DNA of 64,000 bases from Turritopsis dohrnii (taxonomy: Eukaryota; Cnidaria; Hydrozoa; Anthoathecata; Oceaniidae), in assembly GCA_027922465.2 (NCBI GenBank), contig BQMF02000063.1:682001-746000 (forward strand). Direction: 5' to 3'. Shown here one piece after another: positions 35,732 to 48,100 of this stretch. The position numbers and the translations under genes were made by a program. Position 1 is the first letter of the stretch. Each line of letters opens with the position of its first letter. The notes below the pieces were generated by a model that was given only the letters and a program-made list of their open reading frames with translations, ran no database searches and was not told the DNA's origin.

Positions 35732-36117
35732 CAGTGTTGCCACTGTTGTTTTCTTACCTGGCCGGAAGTAATTTGCTTAATTTAGTGGATCCCGTAGGAG
35801 CCACCATGGTTGGCTGCTAGGGGAAAATTTTGGATTTTAGGGTCTCCAGATCGCTGGAAAAAGCTATCTTGGACACCTCTTCTTCGTTCCTCTCGCTGCC
35901 TTTTAACTGTTCGCTACTCCTGTAATCCTTGTGTTCGACAATCTTTTAAAAAATTAAATCCCTAGAAAAAGGGAGCATTGTTACAAGCTTGCAACGATTC
36001 CCGAAAATGGTCTCCTCCACAGATGGTTTTTTGGGACTTAATCCTGTGCTCAGAAGTTCATGAGGGCCGGAAGGAATAAGCTAAAATTCCTCAGCGGCCG
36101 GAAGAGTGGCAACACTG
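35732..36117. mobile_element. 386-bp GC-richer TIR element with 6-bp target duplication
   Basis: Ends CAGTGTTGCCACT... and its inverse ...AGTGGCAACACTG, with GGCCGGAA just inside both ends. Flanked by CTAAAC on both sides (35726-35731 and 36118-36123). No ORF. Inserted in the 34400-36297 repeat. Confidence 0.75.
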
Positions 36118-36297
36118 CTAAACTTTTCTGACTTATTTAAATATTTGTCTGGTCATCAATTTCATTGTGTTGTCACGTTACCATGGAGATCAAGTTAAAA
36201 TTTTTTTAAAAATTCAAAAACTGATTTCCATTTTTAAAACTCTTCCAAATGCTACGAAAAAGTCAGTTACGATTTTTTTAAGTTCAATTCCCCTTAA

Positions 36298-36976
36298 GAT
36301 CGATATCGTTTCCATATGTTTGTTCGTTCCAAATTTTTGAAAGCGAGCCCGAGATCAATTACATTAAAAAAAATTGTGTCAAGCAAAACTTTGATCACCA
36401 GGACAAAAACAAAATTGAGGGACACTTCTCAAAACAGCTGATTTCGAATTCGAATACACTTTCGTTGAAGAAAGGCATTTAGCGTCATATTTGGACTGAA
36501 TTGTAAATGGTTTCATGCTTATTTAATTTTCATAATTTGTTCAAAAAAGGCACAAAGAACATTCCTGGATAGAAATTGGTACATGAACTGAAAATACGCT
36601 TGTTCTATTTTTCAAGAGGGAGAAATAAAACGCTCATGGATGCCAAATCAAACAATTATATTTCTAGAAACTAGGACTAGAAATTGTAATCGATGGAACT
36701 GCCAACTGAAAAAACATTTTGGTGAAGTTGAGAAGGGTTCCTCTACATTCACAGCTTCTGGTTCCTCATCACAAACGTGGTTAAAACACATGATTAGTTA
36801 TAAATATACACTTTATATACAAAGAACAAATCCAGCAACCTCCAGACAAAAACACATTTTTCTACGAGAGTAAAGAAGTCCAAGAGTATATATGTTTGGT
36901 GCTTGAATAACATACGGTTATGTACATATTAAAAGGTAAAATTCATAAAATATAACTTGAAAAGATACAAATAAAA
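36298..36976. other. Ki-67 3' flank
   Basis: No gene or strong signal. The short plus frame 36640-36873 has no support. Confidence 0.4.
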
Positions 36977-39900
36977 TCAGTTCTTCTTGGTACGACTTCG
37001 GGTGCTTCTTCTTATTGGGAAAGGCTCCGGGATATCACGAGGTCTTTTGGCAGTGGCAGCATCGTCTTCTTTGCTGGCAACTTTTCCTTTGGCAGAGCGC
37101 ATACTCCTAACAGGAAAGGCAGCGTCAACTTCTTTAGGAACATCGGGGACGATTTCTTCCACTTCTACTTTTTGACGTTTTCGAGTGTTACGAGTTTTAC
37201 GTTTCTCAGGCGACTTCTTTTCTTCGGATTCCAGAATTTCAATGACAACCACTTCAGGATCGGCAGTATCGATGTCTTCTACTTCAGGTTTTCGACGTTT
37301 TCGAGTATCACGAGTTTTACGTTTCTCGGGTGATTTCTTTTCTTCGGATTCCAGAATTTCAATGACAACCTCTTCAGGCTCGGCAGTATCGATGTCTTCT
37401 TCTTCAGGTTTTCGACGTTTTCGAGTATCACGAGTTTTACGCTTTTCGGTCAACGTCGTCTCTTTGGTTATTAGATTTTCAACGACAATTTCTTTAGGGC
37501 AGTCGGTAACGTCTTCCACTTCAGGCATTTTACGTTTTTGAGTGTTACGAGCTTTTCGTTTCTCGGGCAACTTCTTTTCTTCGGATTCCAGAGTTCCAAC
37601 GACAACAAGTTCAGGACCGTCAGTATCGGCGTCTTCCATTTCAGCTTTTTGATTCTTCCGGGTGTGACGAGTTTTACGCGTTTTGGGTGACGACGTCATG
37701 GACTCAAGGACGTCTTTAGGTTCATCGACAACTACGTCTTTCACTTTAACTGTTGACCGATTCCGAGTGTTACGAGCTTCACGCGTTTTGGGTGACGTCT
37801 TCGTGGACTCAACGACGTCTTTAGGTTCAACGACAACTACGTCTTTCACTTTAACTGTTGACCGATTCCGAGTATTACGAGTTTCACGCATTTTGGGCAA
37901 TATCTGTACTTCGGATACCAATGATTCCTCAGATTCATCGACAACCAATCTTTCAATTTTAGCTGTTGATCGATTTTGGGTGTTACGTGTTTGTCGCTTT
38001 TTGGGCTTTTCAACAATCGTTATTTCTTCATGAGAACAATTGGACCGTAGCTGAGCACGTTTAGAAACCCGACTAGTTGGTTTCGATTCAATATTGGTCA
38101 TCTTCTCAATCTCATTAACTTTCGAAGCAGTGTCTCTGGTTCGAGTTGCTCTGCGTTTTGAATCCTCATTAGCTAATGCAGATGCGGCAATCGTCGAAGG
38201 CTTTCGAGCATCTTTGACAGATTTCGATGGCAGGCAGACCTCCACAAACTTGCTCGAAGGAAGCTGTTGACCACGACGAGTTTGTCTTGTACGTTTCCTT
38301 CCATCAACCCTATCACTCGATGCTTCATCTCCTGAGGTGGTTAGTTGATCTGTATCAGTTTCAGTGATTGTTTCTAATGTACGCACGTGAAACTGTATCG
38401 CCAGAGCACATTCACTTGACGTCACGTTTCTACTTGAGCTTGTTTTTTGACTATCAGTATCTTGTAGCTCAATGACTTCAGTGTTTTCCTCAGACACAAC
38501 AAACTGGCCCTTCCGGCTTCTCAACTTCCTTCCCTGATCAAAAATATTGTCTTTAGACGTGCCAACGAATTCGCCATTTCGATCATAATTCCTGCCTCTG
38601 CGTGGACGAGCATCCAAAGGACTCATACGTACCGTTGCTTCAGAAGCAATACCAATTGTACTTAAACCTTCTTTATTGACAGTCGATTCAACATTTAACA
38701 GCACCTTCCCACAGTTTGCAGAAAAATCAGCACTTGCTAAACCTTCAGAAATTCCAGCAGAAAAATCATTAGACACAATCTCAACCTTATCGACAACTTC
38801 TTCAGAATCATTTGTATTTCCCTTCTGCACAACTGGTGTTTTGAAGAGAAGCTGCATGGATTCCTTTTCTAACGAAGGATCTTCCATTGGAACAGAGGCT
38901 GAGGCATAACCAGGTGTTTTGGAAGTCGCTCTTGTCTTCCTCTTCTCAGTAGCTGGTGTCTTGAACATGCTCTGCATGACTTCCTCATCCATAACTTCTT
39001 CAGAATCATTTCTATTACCCTTCTGTGCAACTGGTGTTTTGGAAGAAGTTACTTTCATTTTCCTCTTCTCAGTGGCTGGTGTCTTGAACAAGCTCTGCAT
39101 GGCTTCCTCATCGACAACTTCTTCAGAATCATTTGTATTTTCCTTCTGCACAACTGGCGTTTTGAAGAGAAGCTGCATGGATTCCTTTTCTAATGAAGGA
39201 TCTTCCATTGGAACGGAGGCTGAGGCATTAGCAAGTATTTTGGAAGTCGCTCTCGTCTTCCTCTTCTCAGTAGCTGGTGTCTTGAACATGCTCTGCATGA
39301 CTTCCTCATCCATAACTTCTTCAGAATCATTTCTATTACCCTTCTGTGCAACTGGTGTTTTGGAAGAAGTTACTTTCATTTTCCTCTTCTCAGTGGCTGG
39401 TGTCTTGAACAAGCTCTGCATGGCTTCCTCATCGACAACTTCTTCAGAATCATTTTTATTACCTTTCTGTGCAATTGGTGTTTTGAAGAGAAGTTGCATA
39501 GATTCCTTTTCTAACGAAGGATCTTCCATTGGAACGGAGGCTGAGGCATAACCAGGTGTTTTGGAAGTCGCTCTTGTCTTCCTCTTCTCAGTAGCTGGTG
39601 TCTTGAACATACTCTGCATGACTTCCTCATCCATAATTTCTTCAGAATCATTTCTATTACCTTTCTGCACAACTGGTGTTTTGAAGAGAAGCTGCATGGA
39701 TTCCTTTTCTAACGAAGGATCTTCCATTGGAACGGAGGCTGAGGCATTAGCAGGTGTTTTGGAAGTCGCTCTCGTCTTCCTCTTCTCAGTAGCTGGTGTC
39801 TTGAACATACTCTGCATGACTTCCTCATCCATAATTTCTTCAGAATCATTTCTATTACCCTTCTGTGCAACTGGTGTTTTGGAAGAAGTTACTTTCATTT

Positions 39901-42900
39901 TCCTCTTCTCAGTGGCTGGTGTCTTGAACAAGCTCTGCATGGCTTCCTCATCGACAACTTCTTCAGAATCATTTTTATTACCTTTCTGTGCAATTGGTGT
40001 TTTGAAGAGAAGTTGCATAGATTCCTTTTCTAACGAAGGATCTTCCATTGGAACGGAGGCTGAGGCATAACCAGGTGTTTTGGAAGTCGCTCTTGTCTTC
40101 CTCTTCTCAGTAGCTGGTGTCTTGAACATACTCTGCATGACTTCCTCATCCATAATTTCTTCAGAATCATTTCTATTACCTTTCTGCACAACTGGTGTTT
40201 TGAAGAGAAGCTGCATGGATTCCTTTTCTAACGAAGGATCTTCCATTGGAACGGAGGCTGAGGCATTAGCAGGTGTTTTGGAAGTCGCTCTCGTCTTCCT
40301 CTTCTCAGTAGCTGGTGTCTTGAACATACTCTGCATGACTTCCTCATCCATAATTTCTTCAGAATCATTTCTATTACCCTTCTGTGCAACTGGTGTTTTG
40401 GAAGAAGTTACTTTCATTTTCCTCTTCTCAGTGGCTGGTGTCTTGAACAAGCTCTGCATGGCTTCCTCATCGGCAACTTCTTCAGAATCATTTTTATTAC
40501 CTTTCTGTGCAATTGGTGTTTTGAAGAGAAGTTGCATAGATTCCTTTTCTAACGAAGGATCTTCCATTGGAACGGAGGCTGAGGCATAACCAGGTGTTTT
40601 GGAAGTCGCTCTTGTCTTCCTCTTCTCAGTAGCTGGTGTCTTGAACATACTCTGCATGACTTCCTCATCCATAATTTCTTCAGAATCATTTCTATTACCT
40701 TTCTGCACAACTGGTGTTTTGAAGAGAAGCTGCATGGATTCCTTTTCTAATGAAGGATCTTCCATTGGAACGGAGGCTGAGGCATTAGCAGGAGTTTTGG
40801 AAGTCGCTCTCGTCTTCCTCTTCTCAGTAGCTGGTGTCTTGAACATGCTCTGCATGACTTCCTCATCCATAACTTCTTCAGAATCATTTCTATTACCTTT
40901 CTGCGCAACTGGCGTTTTGAAGAGAAGCTGCATGGATTCCTTTTCTAACGAAAGATCTTCCATTGGAACGGAGGCTGAGGCATAACCAGGTGTTTTGGAA
41001 GTCGCTCTTGTCTTCCTCTTCTCAGTAGCTGGTGTCTTGAACATGCTCTGCATGACTTCCTCATCCATAACTTCTTCAGAATCATTTCTATTACCCTTCT
41101 GTGCAACTGGTGTTTTGGAAGAAGTTACTTTCATTTTCCTCTTCTCAGTGTCTGGTGTCTTGAACAAGCTCTGCATGGCTTCCTCATCGACAACTTCTTC
41201 AGAATCATTTGTATTTCCCTTCTGCACAACTGGTGTTTTGAAGAGAAGCTGCATGGATTCCTTTTCTAACGAAGGATCTTCCATTGGAACAGAGGCTGAG
41301 GCATTAGCAGGAGTTTTGGAAGTCGCTCTCGTCTTCCTCTTCTCAGTAGCTGGTGTCTTGAACATGCTCTGCATGACTTCCTCATCCATAACTTCTTCAG
41401 AATCATTTCTATTACCCTTCTGTGCAACTGGTGTTTTGGAAGAAGTTACTTTCATTTTCCTCTTCTCAGTGGCTGGTGTCTTGAACAAGCTCTGCATGGC
41501 TTCCTCATCGACAACTTCTTCAGAATCATTTGTATTTCCCTTCTGTGCAACTGGTGTTTTGAAGAGAAGTTGCATGGATTCTTTCTCCAACAGATGATCT
41601 TCCATTGAAACAGAAACTGAGGCATTAGCAGGTGTTTTAATCTGGTCAGTTGGGCTGTACTCTGAAACAGTAGGAGTTTTGTCGAGGCCTATACAAAAAC
41701 AAAAACAGTCACATTAACAAAATTACTATAAAGTAGATATTTAGTGGTCATTAACATCAGATGCAAAATAAGGATTTATGTTTGGAATTTAACCTTTGAG
41801 CATTGTGAATAAGATTTGAGAGACATTCCTTGCAAAACAAGGAATTTATTTAATTTTGGGGAAAATGTTAACATTAATTATATCAAATAGTCCGATTAAA
41901 CACCCCCTTCGAATAGACCCCTCCCCCTTTTCAGGAGATTTTTAAATAAACAGTTCTTCATTATTCTCTAAAGGTATTTTATCAAACATTTGATTCTTCA
42001 TATTATTATGACTATTTCTATCAAAGAGTAAGAAAAATGCTTACAATGCACAAATTGACTCATTCTACCCATCTATCACTGGTAATTTTAGTCTGTCTTG
42101 ATGGACAAAAGGAAATTTTATAAAGGTTTACAAGGCTCCCCTTAAACTTATGTGATTTTTTTTTTGATTTTGTAGATTAAAAAAAGTTGTTATGAAGATT
42201 TCAGGGCTTAGGGTTGCTAAGCAAGTTGCTTATTTTTTTGGCCATTTTGAGGGCTGAGTCCTTAGCAACTCGGTTGCTTATAAAAAAAAAATGTGTAAAT
42301 CTTGGCAAGCCATACCTGCAGAAACTGTCGCCAAGTCAATGAAAGCATGTGGGCTTTCATTAGCAGTTGATGGTACCGAAGATGATTTGATTTCTTGCTT
42401 TAAGGAAGGTAACAAATGTGCAGGTGGGAGAGCTTTGCTTCAAGCCCAAACGGAAAATTTAAATGACAGGAGCTTATATGAAAATCCCTTTGATATAGTG
42501 GACAAGGATGTGATCGCTGCTGCCCTCGCATTTAACATATCGAGGGAGATGATATTGATGATGATCTTGAAGTTTAATTTTGTATATTTTTTATCGATTT
42601 AGTTTATATTTACGAAAAAGTAGAGTTTCACAGAAATCGAAGCATTACGGTATTAGAATAAAAAGGAAGAATTACATTTGCCCATACTTTGTCTAATTGG
42701 TTTCTTGTAAGGAGTACTGTCACGTCTAGCTCTTTTCCTTGCAGGGAAACCGACTTTCATCTAAATTAGAAGACAGAAATTAAAGCTTTAAGCATTGTTC
42801 AATGCAATACTGACAAAGTTGTAGCAAAAAGGTATATAAACCTCAGAAGTTAATCCACTAAACGTGAATAATGTAGCATCAATATCAGGTTTGCTGACTT

Positions 42901-45900
42901 TAGGTAGATGTCTTTTAGCTTTAAGTATTGGTCGTACTGAGTTAACAGAAATGGGGGCAGTATTATCTTCTCTATCTACAGCATGTTCCTTTATCTTAAT
43001 CTGGGTCTTCACTTCGCTTTCTTTCAAACTAATTCCGGCTTGAATTTCTTTCTTCAAAGGAGTCTGCATCTTCTTCATGGTTTTCTTTAGCTTAATTCCA
43101 GCTTGAATGTCTTTCTTCAGAGGAGTCCGAATCTTCTTCTTGGTTTCTTTTAGCTTAATTCCAGCTTGTATGTCTTTCTTTAAAGGAGTCTGCATCTTCT
43201 TCTTGGTTTCTTTTAGCTTAATTCCAGCTTGTATGTCTTTCTTTAAAGGAGTCTGCATCTTCTTCTTGGTCTCTTTTAGCTTAATTCCAGCTTGGATATC
43301 ATTCTTCAGCGGAGTCTGCATCTTCTTCTTGGTTTCCTTTAGCTTAATTCCAGCTTGAATGTCTTTCTTTAAAGGAGTCTGCATCTTCTTCTTGGTCTCT
43401 TTTAGCTGAATTCCAGCTTGAATGTCTTTCTTCAAAGGAGTCTGCATCTTCTTCTTGGTCTCTTTTAGCTTAATTCCAGCTTGGATATCATTCTTCAGCG
43501 GAGTCTGAATCTTCTTCTTGGTTTCTTTTAGCTTAATTCCAGCTTGAATGTCTTTCTTCAAAGGAGTCTGCATCTTCTTTTTGGTTTCTCGTAAATTAAT
43601 GCCAGTTCGAATATCTTTCTTCAGAGGGGTTTGCATTTTCTTTTTGGTTTGCTTTAATTTGACACCTGAATGAATGTCTTTCCTCAGAGGAGTCTGCATC
43701 TTCCTCTTAGTTTCCTTGAGTTTAATTCCAGCTTGAATATCTTTCTTCAATGGGGTTTGCATTGTCTTCTTTGTCTGATTAAGTAAAATTCCTGCTTCAA
43801 TATCTTTTCTCAGAGGAGTCTGTAATTTTTTCATTGTTTTTCTAAGCTGCTTGCCTAAGAAAATAATGACAGAAGTTTATCTTTTTATGGTCTCTGAGCA
43901 AAAAACAAAACACAGCATAAGTAATTTATTAAAAATATTCCTCTTCCAGAGAAATGAAGAAAAACGAAAAAATACCTTGTCTAATTTGTTTTCTCAATGG
44001 TGTATTTAATCCCTTCTTTAAAGTCTGTCGCAAAAATGGTTTTGATTGTATAGCTCTTCTTAATGGGGTTTTCAATGCTCGTCTTGTAACAGATGATAGC
44101 TTTCTTTCATACATTTTCTCTTGATTAATACAATTGTCAACACTCTCAGTTGTGTTTTCTGAAGAGATGGACTTAACTGAAGATGCTTCAAAATGTTTCT
44201 CATTTGAACCAGCACCAATTACTTCTGCTTGCAAAGGAGGTGGAAGAATCTTATTTACTGACGGTGAATTTGTAAAAACATCCACAACAGAAACAACACC
44301 ATCTTTAATATCACACTGTGACTCAGCAGTGTCCTCTTCTGCAATAGGGACTGTGGAAAGCCCTGTACCAATGGAATACCGCTTTTTTGTTGCAAAAAAC
44401 AAAGCTTGCTGAAGGAGTGGCTCTGACTTTTTTCTTTTACTGTTAACATTTAATGGGCTTTCACCTTTTCGAACAGGTGTACTTGCTGGTAACGTTTTAT
44501 CAAAATATTCTGGACTGAGATCCATTCCAAATGATACACGTTTTTTTTGTGTTGACTTTCTCAAAATAGAGCTTGGTGTTTTATGTGCATCATTTTTAGG
44601 GGTATTATTTTCTTTATCCACAATCCTAGGAGACCGCCTAGGCATAGATCCATCATTCATAGGTGACACAGGTGGCTCAACTTCTTCTTTCACATTATCT
44701 GAGAGACATCTTAAATGTTTGATACTATTTTTCAATGAAGCTGGCTGCTCTGGGGTGCGAGGACTATTCCCAAGAGGTGTCTAAATAAAGGTCATAAAGT
44801 TAATGCCCATCTTTCAGGACAGTCTCTAATTCTATAGAGATGTTGACGCTTTACCTTAGAAAAGGATCTTTTCCTTGGAGTAACTTTTCTTTCAGGAGTT
44901 ACTTTCCTTTCAGGAGTTTTGCTGTATTCAAATCGAAACTGACGATCAGATATTGAAAACACATCTTTATGTGAAAGCTCTACTCTTTGTCCAAACAATT
45001 TCTGGTTAATACGTGTTGGTAAGTCATCTGATAAATTTTCTAATAGCACCTGAAAAATCACAATCAAGACTATTATGGCATTTAGCCAACATAGTAATAC
45101 AAAGAAACTTTCAAGACTTTTTATAGGATTTTTAAGAACCAAAAATTTCAATGGGACAAAATTTCGGCGAAGAGTGTTGCTGAATACTTCTTCCACTGAA
45201 ATTTTTGGATTTTATCTTTTTTTGGTGTTCGGTATTTTAAGCCGTATAAGGGTCCACAGAACATTTCTTTGTCATCAATACATAAAATTTGTTTTTTTGT
45301 TCATTATGACGTCACTTGATGAAACATTTTGTACTGTCAAGCACAAAAAAGATTTTTGATGCAACAAAGAAAATGTTCAAATTTTGAATGACGTTAATCT
45401 GTGAAACTTTTTCCTTTTTTTGAAAAATTTAGGAACAACAGATTCGACAAGTAGAATACTAAACTTGAAATATTTTCTTGAATACAAGTTTTTGCATTTC
45501 CTTGTTGATAAAATGCTTTTTCCGCCAAAGTCACCAAACTCTCGTTAAAATTTTTAGTTCTTTAAATATGTTTGATTTCTCATCTGAACCTGTTGTATGG
45601 TTGACAATACTTTGAAGGAAGAAAGTGTTCCCAGAAGAAACTGTTGCAAAACATTTTAAACAGTATTTTTTGATGAAAAAAGAAAGAAAAAAAAAAGTAA
45701 AAAATCAACATTAATCGCCATTTAATTTTTCAAAAGCACAGCTGACTCTTGTTTGATTTTATTCTAATCAATTTTGAATTATAAATTTGTGTTTTTGTGT
45801 CATATATACTTTAGGTGCAGAAACTTTCGCAAACAGAAAAATTTTCAACCATTAACTTTTGTGAATTTGCCATACTGAAAATTTTAGCTTACATAAAGTT

Positions 45901-47173
45901 TTGCAATATGATAATTTTAGAAATTTTTGCGACCAAAAAATTCCACAAATATACGACAAATATTAATAAAATGAAACAATTTTTATGTGAAAAGGCACAT
46001 TTAATTACATTCAAGTTTCAGTTATTTAACAGGCCATTTTCCTTGATTTTCTTGATTGTGGACGTTATGTATATTAAATTAACCTTGAAACATTAGCGGT
46101 GTTCTTCTTAAAGGTGGAATGAAAATTACTTGTTAAATAAATGTTAAAACAGCTGCCACATTAAAAAATATTGTGATTGGGGAAAAGTTTATAAAACTTG
46201 TTAAAGAAAAACACACAGAACGAAAGAATGAAGAAATACTGCGATGCTTTAAATTCGCAGTGGAATCAAATTCAACAATGAAAATGAAACAAGAATACTT
46301 TTAACGTTACACAAATAGACTATATATTATATTTTTAGCCTACTTGTTAAAGGTTGTCATTCTTATCACTTAGAATTGGTCAAAAAAGGTATCATTTTTT
46401 GCAAACATCAACTTTGCGAATGGAGTTACATAAGATTTTCCAAGAACACAAACTTTCGCGATTCAACCAATTTGAAACTTTTCGCAAATTGAGCTAAAAT
46501 TCACAAAAGTTTCTGCACCTAAAGTATATACATCATTTATTTATTTACTTGGTATTGTTTTACATGGCTAGCCTCACTCAGTTGCTATTGCATCTGCTTT
46601 CCAGGAGGGGCCACGGCTTAGGTTGGAGGCTCTGAAGTATTTGACACTCTCACTCGCGCACAGTTCGCAATATTAAAACTAAACACATGCTGCAATTCAG
46701 GAACAATTTTTTTTATTATTTCGATTTTTGGTTTTTTCCAGGGAAATTTATTTTAAGGGAAATTTATTTTACTAAGCCTTATGAACTTGCAGTTTAGAAA
46801 ATTGATCTAGAAAATTGTATCATCTATTTTAGCCTTTACTATACAAAGTTGCTTTTTTTGAGTGCCGCAAATAAGTTGAGCATGATACATACCATTAATT
46901 AAGGACTAAAAAATGTTTTTGAACTATTTTTTTGATTTTTATGGGAACTGTATTTTACAAAGTTAAATGAAATCTGACCTTAAGACTTGGGATGGAACAA
47001 AGATTAATTTGATCAGAAAACACTGTCCTTAACACAGGTAAATCTGTATTTTTATATTTTCCTACACCAGTAGGATTAAAGACTTGTATACCTTGCCATT
47101 GTTCTGAATAAGCAGATGACAATGTTCTTGAGCAACACGAGGCAACTGCACTCTTACATCTACGGATTGATCT
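36977..47173 (-). CDS. MKI67: Ki-67 homologue: FHA domain, PP1-docking motif and two TP-repeat arrays (first exon not found)
   Basis: Six exons join in phase on the minus strand: 47092-47173, 44855-45049, 43976-44780, 42842-43854, 42688-42760, 36977-41688, giving 2292 residues before the stop. The first two hold an FHA domain (VRVQLPRVAQEHCHLLIQ; SHKDVFSISDRQFRFEY). The 268-residue third exon carries the Ki-67/Repo-Man PP1 motif RVSFGMDLSPEYFDKTLP. Next come about 15 units of 21 residues of the form MQTPLKKDIQAGIKLKETK, the first two partly in exon three. Exon five is basic. The 4.7-kb last exon has eleven units built on MQLLFKTP and MQSMFKTP with KTP sites, echoing the FQTP core of vertebrate Ki-67 repeats. 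It ends in a Lys/Arg-rich tail with about nine TRNTRKR-type repeats, perhaps the chromatin-binding part. Family role: coats mitotic chromosomes and recruits PP1. The N-terminal FHA strand exon (about 30 residues) was not found. Confidence 0.88.
42293..42579 (+). pseudogene. pogo/Tigger transposase C-terminal fragment in Ki-67 intron
   Basis: AWQAIPAETVAKSMKACGLS then DGTEDDL and NPFDIVDKDVIAAALAFN match the tail of pogo-like transposases. A frame slip near 42545 hides the usual acidic end, which reads EGDDIDDDLEV then stop in the next frame. Preceded at about 42176-42295 by a GCTTATAAAAAAAAA end of the word-repeat family. It is antisense to Ki-67, between its last two exons. Confidence 0.75.
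45803..46530. mobile_element. 728-bp TIR element in Ki-67 FHA intron
   Basis: Ends TATATACTTTAGGTGCAGAA (left) and its inverse (ttctgcacctaaagtatata, right). The interior repeats ttcgca/tgcgaa and aaaattt words. A related end, cgaaagtttctgcccttaaa, is at about 60380. No ORF with family features. Confidence 0.7.
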
Positions 47174-48100
47174 CTAAAGATAAAAAGAAACTTATATATA
47201 TCATATTATGCCACTATTGCTGTTTTAAATTTAAATAAATTGTCAATTTTTCAACAAACTTTCATCCTATAATATATGAGATTATTCTATATTAAGGGCT
47301 TAGCGTACGTTTCAAAAGTGAAATTTTCTTTTTCAAATTTTTTTTGACAAATGCAATTAGGTTATTATTACACTACATTTAAAGTTATAGCGAAAAATAA
47401 TGGTTTTTTAGAAAGTTACGGGCATTTTTTGATATTCAACATTTCCAAGTTAACCTTTAATACAATCTGTTACATACTCAAAAGGCGATTAATTAAATTA
47501 GCAGCTCACTTTGTGAATTTATTAAAGGCTGTCATATTATTACTGTCATTAGTGTTGTAACTTCTATGAGCTCCATCTTTCCAGCAAGTGCCTCATTTCC
47601 TTTAAAACTTTGCACGGCGGTGGATGAAAGACTGTTAATGAAAAGTGTGCCCGCGATTTGAGAGAAAATTCCTGATTGGCTCAAAATCCAAGATTGTTTT
47701 CAACTATCCAATATCGCAAAAGTATGGAAAAAACAAACAACTGTTTTTCTCCTGAACAAAACCATTAATTAAGATTTGCGGGCACACTTTGATTCCACTA
47801 ATTGTGAAGAATTGCCACAAACAAAAAAAAATGTAAAATCAAGAAAATGTTTACTGGCACCTTAGAAAATATAAGAAAATCGTTTCGTAAAAATACTTCA
47901 TTTAAATGTTCAATAAAAGAGCTTTATTAATATATTTATGACCTCCGTCTTAGTGATCGAACGTTTCAGCGTTCGATCTGTTTCGAACAAAATGAAGCCA
48001 AAACGGAAACCGTTTTATAAACAAATGATAATATTTCTTTTCATAAAATCGGTATACAAGGATTTATTTAATATAAAAACACAAAATTAAAACACAGAAA
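47174..48100. other. Region upstream of Ki-67 exon with inverted repeats
   Basis: The missing Ki-67 first exon may lie here or further right. An inverted pair agtgtgcccgc (about 47641) and gcgggcacact (about 47781) brackets two ATTGG/CCAAT boxes. A perfect small hairpin, gatcgaacg-tttcag-cgttcgatc, lies at about 47957-47980. No coding exon could be fixed. Confidence 0.4.

Larger units (their letters stand above)
34400..36297 (-). mobile_element. AAGGGGAATTGAAC repeat, copy 2, interrupted by two insertions
   Basis: Read from 36297 on the minus strand it begins AAGGGGAATTGAACTTAAAA, like 22955. It contains catttggaaga, and gatctccatggtaacgtgac, found in copy 1 as gttgccatggagatc. Host modules left of 34474, between 35691 and 35731, and right of 36118 align in order with copy 1, showing that 34475-35690 and 35732-36117 were inserted into it. 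No coding sequence. Confidence 0.6.

Noticed and set aside
37185..41597. Several long plus-strand ORFs (110-210 codons, repeated LVFLFSVAGVLN pattern)
   Set aside because: They are the exact antisense of the Ki-67 repeat exon; repeats without antisense stops open long shadow frames.
43107..43358. Plus-strand hydrophobic repeat ORF (FFLVSFSLIPACMSF)
   Set aside because: Antisense shadow of the 21-residue Lys-rich Ki-67 array.
47560..47610. Candidate Ki-67 first exon starting MELIEVTT (minus strand)
   Set aside because: No donor in the required phase and a stop soon after; no resemblance to the FHA start.
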